NCBI GenBank assembly: GCA_905233415.1
Contig: CAJOEX010000006.1
Location: forward strand, 827 to 64,826
Source: Paludibacteraceae bacterium
GTDB taxonomy: Bacteria; Bacteroidota; Bacteroidia; Bacteroidales; Paludibacteraceae
Length of the DNA: 64,000 bases
Direction: 5' to 3'
Below, one piece after another: positions 61,206-64,000 of the stretch (position 1 is its first letter; each line of letters begins with the position of its first letter). The position numbers and the translations under genes were made by a program. Under the pieces are notes generated by a model. That model saw nothing but the letters and a program-made list of their open reading frames with translations. It ran no database searches and was not told the origin of the DNA.

Positions 61206-61709
61206 TTACCATTTGGCAACAGTATCATTATAAATGCTTTCGGCAATTTCTTTTATCATTGTTTGGCACAACTCGTCCTGCACATCGGTCAAAAGACGCG
61301 AGGCATCAAATGTCTGATACGCGGAATATGTTTTCTCAAAACTTTCCTCGGGACGCACATTGTTAATAAAACGCACGCGTACGGTAAGAGTCAGTTTGGT
61401 TTCCGCCGAATAACTATCCGCAGCTATTGACATCGGAGTCAATTCGTAACCGGTAATCTCCCCCTCCAATTCAAGGTCACCATTTTTAGGGTTAACCTGC
61501 AATCTCGTTTGCCGCTGGTACAAGTCACGGATACCTTCAGAAAGAGCGTTACTAAGCGGTGGATAGACCAATGCCGCATTGTTCGGGAAGTCCGCAACAG
61601 CAATCGACTTGGTAGTTGAATAGTCTATGCTGGCGCCGTTAAACTTGAACGAAATGGCACACGAACAAAGCACAAGGAACAAAGAACAAAGCGTAATTTT
61701 ATAGGTCAT
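61206..61709 (-). CDS. lptE: LptE-like LPS-assembly lipoprotein
   Basis: ATG at 61709 gives a lipoprotein signal (MTYKITLCSLFLVLCSC, Cys17). The body (FNGASIDYSTTKSIAVADFPNNAALVYPPLSNALSEGIRDLYQRQTRLQ, ELEGEITGYELTPMSIAADS, LTVRVRFINN) is typical of the Bacteroidota LptE family, which plugs the LptD barrel in the outer membrane. 167 aa. It overlaps the upstream sigma-54 activator by 11 bases, an arrangement conserved in Bacteroidales, and would be expressed with it. Confidence 0.88.
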   Translation of the reverse strand: MTYKITLCSLFLVLCSCAISFKFNGASIDYSTTKSIAVADFPNNAALVYPPLSNALSEGIRDLYQRQTRLQVNPKNGDLELEGEITGYELTPMSIAADSYSAETKLTLTVRVRFINNVRPEESFEKTYSAYQTFDASRLLTDVQDELCQTMIKEIAESIYNDTVAKW

Positions 61710-62841
61710 ATTCTTTGATTTTGCGGTAAAGGGTACGTTCTGAAAAGCCAAGCGCTTCAGCAGCAGCCTTGCGATTGCCATTATTCCGTTCCAAAGCACG
61801 GCGGATGCTATCCCTCTCTATCTCTTCCAAATTTGTCGGTTCATCGCGCAACACTTCCACCGCCTGGTACTCGTCCTTATTAATCGGCTGCGGTGCCTGC
61901 GCCTGTCCTGCCAAGAGGCCATTAAGTTGCTGCCGCATTTCAGACATATCGCGTTTCATGTCAAACAAAACCTTGTACAGCAATTCACGCTCGTTTACGA
62001 ACGAATCCCCTGAATTTTGCGGTCCGGCAAGCATAATCGAGTTCTGCAATCCATTTTCCGGCAGGTACTTACGGAGTGTTTCCGCCGTAATGTCATGGTT
62101 CGTTTCCATGACATTAATCTGTTCCGCCACATTTTTGAGCTGGCGGATATTACCGTTCCAGTAATAAGACTGCAGCAACCGTGTCGCGTCTTCACTCAGA
62201 CGAACAACAGGCATCTTGTACTTTTCCGCAAAATCAACTGCGAACTTGCGGAAAAGCAAGGGTATATCCTCCTTGCGGTCACGCAAGGCAGGTACTTTAA
62301 TTTCCACGGAATTCAGACGATAATATAAATCCTCACGGAATTTGCCCTCCGAGATAGCCTTTGGGATATCGATATTAGTAGCAGCAACAACCCTGACATT
62401 TGTTTTCTGAACCTGACTGGAACCCATTTTGATAAACTCTCCTGTTTCGAGCACGCGCAACAAGCGGACCTGTGTGGACATAGGCAATTCGCCCACCTCA
62501 TCAAGGAAAAGCGTTCCGCCGTTGGCAATCTCAAAATAACCGCGCCGTTCGTTCTTCGCATCCGTAAAAGCCCCTTTCTCATGTCCGAACAATTCGCTAT
62601 CTATTGTTCCTTCCGGAATAGCACCACAGTTGACTGCAAAATACGGTCCATGCTTTCGTGCCGAATAGGCGTGAATGATTTGCGGAAAGAACTCCTTTCC
62701 GACACCGGACTCGCCGGTAACCAACACACTCAAATCCGTAACGGCCACCTGTACGGCAACTTCAATATCGCGATTCAGAGCAGAACTTGTACCTATAATT
62801 CCGAACCGCTGTTTGATGGTCTGTATATCTTGCTGTGTCAT
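61699..62841 (-). CDS. Sigma-54 activator, AAA+ plus Fis-type HTH, no receiver
   Basis: 380 residues. Starts directly with the AAA+ domain: FGIIGTSSALNRDIEVAVQVA, Walker A GESGVGKE (43-50), GAFTDA loop (90-95, where the canonical form is GAFTGA), Walker B TLFLDEVG (110-117). The C-terminal Fis-like helix-turn-helix is NRKAAAEALGFSERTLYRKIKEYDL (356-380). Without a sensor domain its activity must be set by expression or a partner. A Gln/Pro-rich spacer (LLAGQAQAPQPINKDE) precedes the HTH. A TAATTTTG element at 62868-62861 lies 20 bases upstream of the ATG. First gene of the lptE operon. Confidence 0.95.
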   Translation of the reverse strand: MTQQDIQTIKQRFGIIGTSSALNRDIEVAVQVAVTDLSVLVTGESGVGKEFFPQIIHAYSARKHGPYFAVNCGAIPEGTIDSELFGHEKGAFTDAKNERRGYFEIANGGTLFLDEVGELPMSTQVRLLRVLETGEFIKMGSSQVQKTNVRVVAATNIDIPKAISEGKFREDLYYRLNSVEIKVPALRDRKEDIPLLFRKFAVDFAEKYKMPVVRLSEDATRLLQSYYWNGNIRQLKNVAEQINVMETNHDITAETLRKYLPENGLQNSIMLAGPQNSGDSFVNERELLYKVLFDMKRDMSEMRQQLNGLLAGQAQAPQPINKDEYQAVEVLRDEPTNLEEIERDSIRRALERNNGNRKAAAEALGFSERTLYRKIKEYDL

Positions 62842-62927
62842 TTTACATCAATTTAGCGCACAAAATTACTACTTTTTTTGCAAACATGCAAGTTTTTTGC
62901 AAAAAAGTTACATATTTCGCGAATATA

Positions 62928-62959
62928 TTTGCTTATATCAGAAAAAAGCTGTACCTTTG
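62928..62959 (+). promoter_or_regulatory. Bacteroidota-type promoter of the polysaccharide export operon
   Basis: TTTG (62928-62931), 20 bases, TACCTTTG (62952-62959), 24 bases before the ATG. Confidence 0.85.
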
Positions 62960-62983
62960 CCGCCCAAATTATAATGGAATACT

Positions 62984-63787
62984 ATGCGAGCGAAAAAAGT
63001 ATCATTCTTTGTTTTTCTCATGGCAGCTGTTTTCATCTTCAGCAGTTGCATCACACGAAAAAAACTCACGTACTTCAATAATGTTGACCAAAGTACAGCT
63101 GACAGCGTCAATTTAACGTATGAGCCGATTGTTGACCCATGGGTTCAAGTCGGTTCGGTACTGACTATTACCGTATGGGCCTTGGACATGGACGCTGCCG
63201 CCCCGTATAATCTGCCGGTTATGACCTATCTGGCACCGGGTTCAAGCCAGATTTCAACGGTCAATTCGTTACAGACATTCCTTGTGGACGAAGAAGGCAT
63301 GATTGATTTTCCGTTGTTGGGAAAGGTGGAAGTAGCCGGTCTGCGACGTACCGAAGTGAAAGCCAAATTGGAAGAATTGCTGTCAAGCCAACTCAAGGCT
63401 CCGTTGGTGAATATAAACGTCATCAACCAGTCTGTTACGATTTTAGGTGAGGTCGCCCGTCCCGGACGCTACAGCATCGTGAACGGTCGTCTGACTATTC
63501 CTGAACTATTGGCAAATGCAGGCGACCTAACACCATACGGCAAGCGAAACAACCTATTGCTGACCCGCGAGAAAGACGGCAAACTGGAGTTCGTCCGTCT
63601 GAACCTCAATGAAGACGAGATTTTCAATTCGCCGTATTTCTTCCTGATGCCGAATGACGTACTATATGTTTCGCCCAATAGTGTCCGGGCTATCAACAGC
63701 CAGAATGTCAGTCTGTGGCTTAGCATGGTGTCCACTGTCGCCAGTGCTGCAACCGTTATTGTAACAGTTATTAACGCAACCAAATAA
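62984..63787 (+). CDS. Wza-like polysaccharide export lipoprotein
   Basis: Lipoprotein signal (VFLMAAVFIFSSC, Cys at about 22). PES domain (PF02563) near 65-140: VGSVLTITVWALDMDAAAPYN, FLVDEEGMIDFPLLGKVEVAGLRRTEVKAKLEELL. SLBB-like domain near 150-225: PLVNINVINQSVTILGEVARPGRYSIVNGRLTIPELLANAGDLTPYGKRNNLLLTRE. C-terminal membrane helix (residues about 240-262). 267 aa, the short form common in Bacteroidota, forming the outer-membrane exit of capsule or exopolysaccharide. The Wzc-like gene follows 15 bases later. Confidence 0.95.
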   Translation: MRAKKVSFFVFLMAAVFIFSSCITRKKLTYFNNVDQSTADSVNLTYEPIVDPWVQVGSVLTITVWALDMDAAAPYNLPVMTYLAPGSSQISTVNSLQTFLVDEEGMIDFPLLGKVEVAGLRRTEVKAKLEELLSSQLKAPLVNINVINQSVTILGEVARPGRYSIVNGRLTIPELLANAGDLTPYGKRNNLLLTREKDGKLEFVRLNLNEDEIFNSPYFFLMPNDVLYVSPNSVRAINSQNVSLWLSMVSTVASAATVIVTVINATK

Positions 63788-63802
63788 TCAGCAACTTATA
63801 TT

Positions 63803-64000
63803 ATGGAAACACAAGACACAAATGCTATTGATATCAAAGGTATTCTTTTGATGCTACTCCGCAAGTGGCATTGGTTTCTTATCAGTTACCTGTTATGCGG
63901 CGGTTTAGGCGTGTTATATTACTTCTCTACTGTGCCTAAATTCATGGTGGATGGCGAAGTGCAGTTCCGAAGCGGCGAAGACGCAGTTTCCGTTCCCGGA
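63803..64000 (+). CDS. Wzc-like chain-length determinant/tyrosine kinase (5' part only)
   Basis: ATG at 63803 and 66 open codons to the window edge. After a short acidic N-terminus (ETQDTNAIDIKGILLMLLRKWHWFLISYLLCGG) comes the first membrane segment (about residues 23-46) and the start of the Wzz periplasmic domain (PKFMVDGEVQFRSGED). This is the N-terminus of a Wzz/Wzc polysaccharide co-polymerase; whether the kinase domain is attached cannot be seen. Directly downstream of the Wza-like gene. Confidence 0.8.
   Translation, partial: METQDTNAIDIKGILLMLLRKWHWFLISYLLCGGLGVLYYFSTVPKFMVDGEVQFRSGEDAVSVPG

Overview
The window reads as chromosomal DNA of a member of the Bacteroidales (phylum Bacteroidota), probably a gut or rumen lineage. 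The signs are: at least fifteen promoters of the Bacteroidota type (TTTG, 20 bases, TAnnTTTG) and no obvious Shine-Dalgarno dependence; S16 and L25/CTC ribosomal proteins of the long Bacteroidota form; a DUF4924 gene; a eukaryote-like (GT3) glycogen synthase; an NtrC-type regulator placed before lptE; and a secreted protein with a canonical type IX secretion C-terminal domain. The family cannot be fixed from sequence alone. There is no rRNA, no CRISPR array, no complete insertion sequence and one tRNA (Gln).

Layout. 1-4.6 kb: secreted endonuclease I-type nuclease and a C10 cysteine peptidase whose C-terminal part lies out of frame. 5-8.1 kb: hflX then a phosphohexomutase. 8.2-16.1 kb: large secreted beta-sandwich proteins, one split by two +1 frame changes at homologous points of a duplicated segment. 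16.1-20.5 kb: a secreted protein, recF and a GH10-like lipid-side glycosidase in one operon, followed by a repeat-filled gap. 20.6-23.6 kb: a sigma-54 activator, the GGGtGRT/Fe-S scaffold pair. 23.7-33.4 kb: surface proteins, glycogen synthase, C69 dipeptidase, outer-membrane barrel, lipoprotein. 33.4-34.2 kb: a gene-free stretch with 11-bp tandem repeats. 34.2-47.4 kb (plus strand): tyrS, a small secreted protein with a Cthe_2159-type beta-helix protein, tRNA-Gln, then housekeeping strings rplY-pth-sulfatase-like transferase-S4 protein-DUF4924-nth and dCMP deaminase-ctpA-rpe-comEC. 47.6-53.3 kb: a T9SS cargo protein, a long inverted repeat, a Bro-N/DinD-like protein, xseA, a ComEA-like protein and a flippase-like membrane protein. 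53.4-64 kb: HhH outer-membrane barrel, rpsP, cysS, nagB, glgB, lptE, a sigma-54 activator, and the start of a capsule/exopolysaccharide export operon (Wza-like, Wzc-like).

Common threads. Six proteins share a short C-terminal tail (pattern ..GQ-x-x-I-x-R-x-G-x-x-Y-x-x-x-G..) that looks like a sorting or anchoring signal distinct from the canonical T9SS domain. Glycogen metabolism is represented by the GT3 synthase, GlgB and the phosphohexomutase.

The most unusual signal is repeat DNA. Gene-free stretches carry tandem arrays of exactly 11-bp units, each array with a different consensus (six arrays), plus arrays of 7-bp and 8-bp units and small hairpin elements. Elements of the 7-bp and hairpin classes also sit in frame inside protein-coding genes: three in recF, two in the GH10-like gene and one in hflX, each apparently landing in a surface loop or terminus. 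This looks like an actively spreading short-repeat system that tolerates, or exploits, insertion into housekeeping genes.
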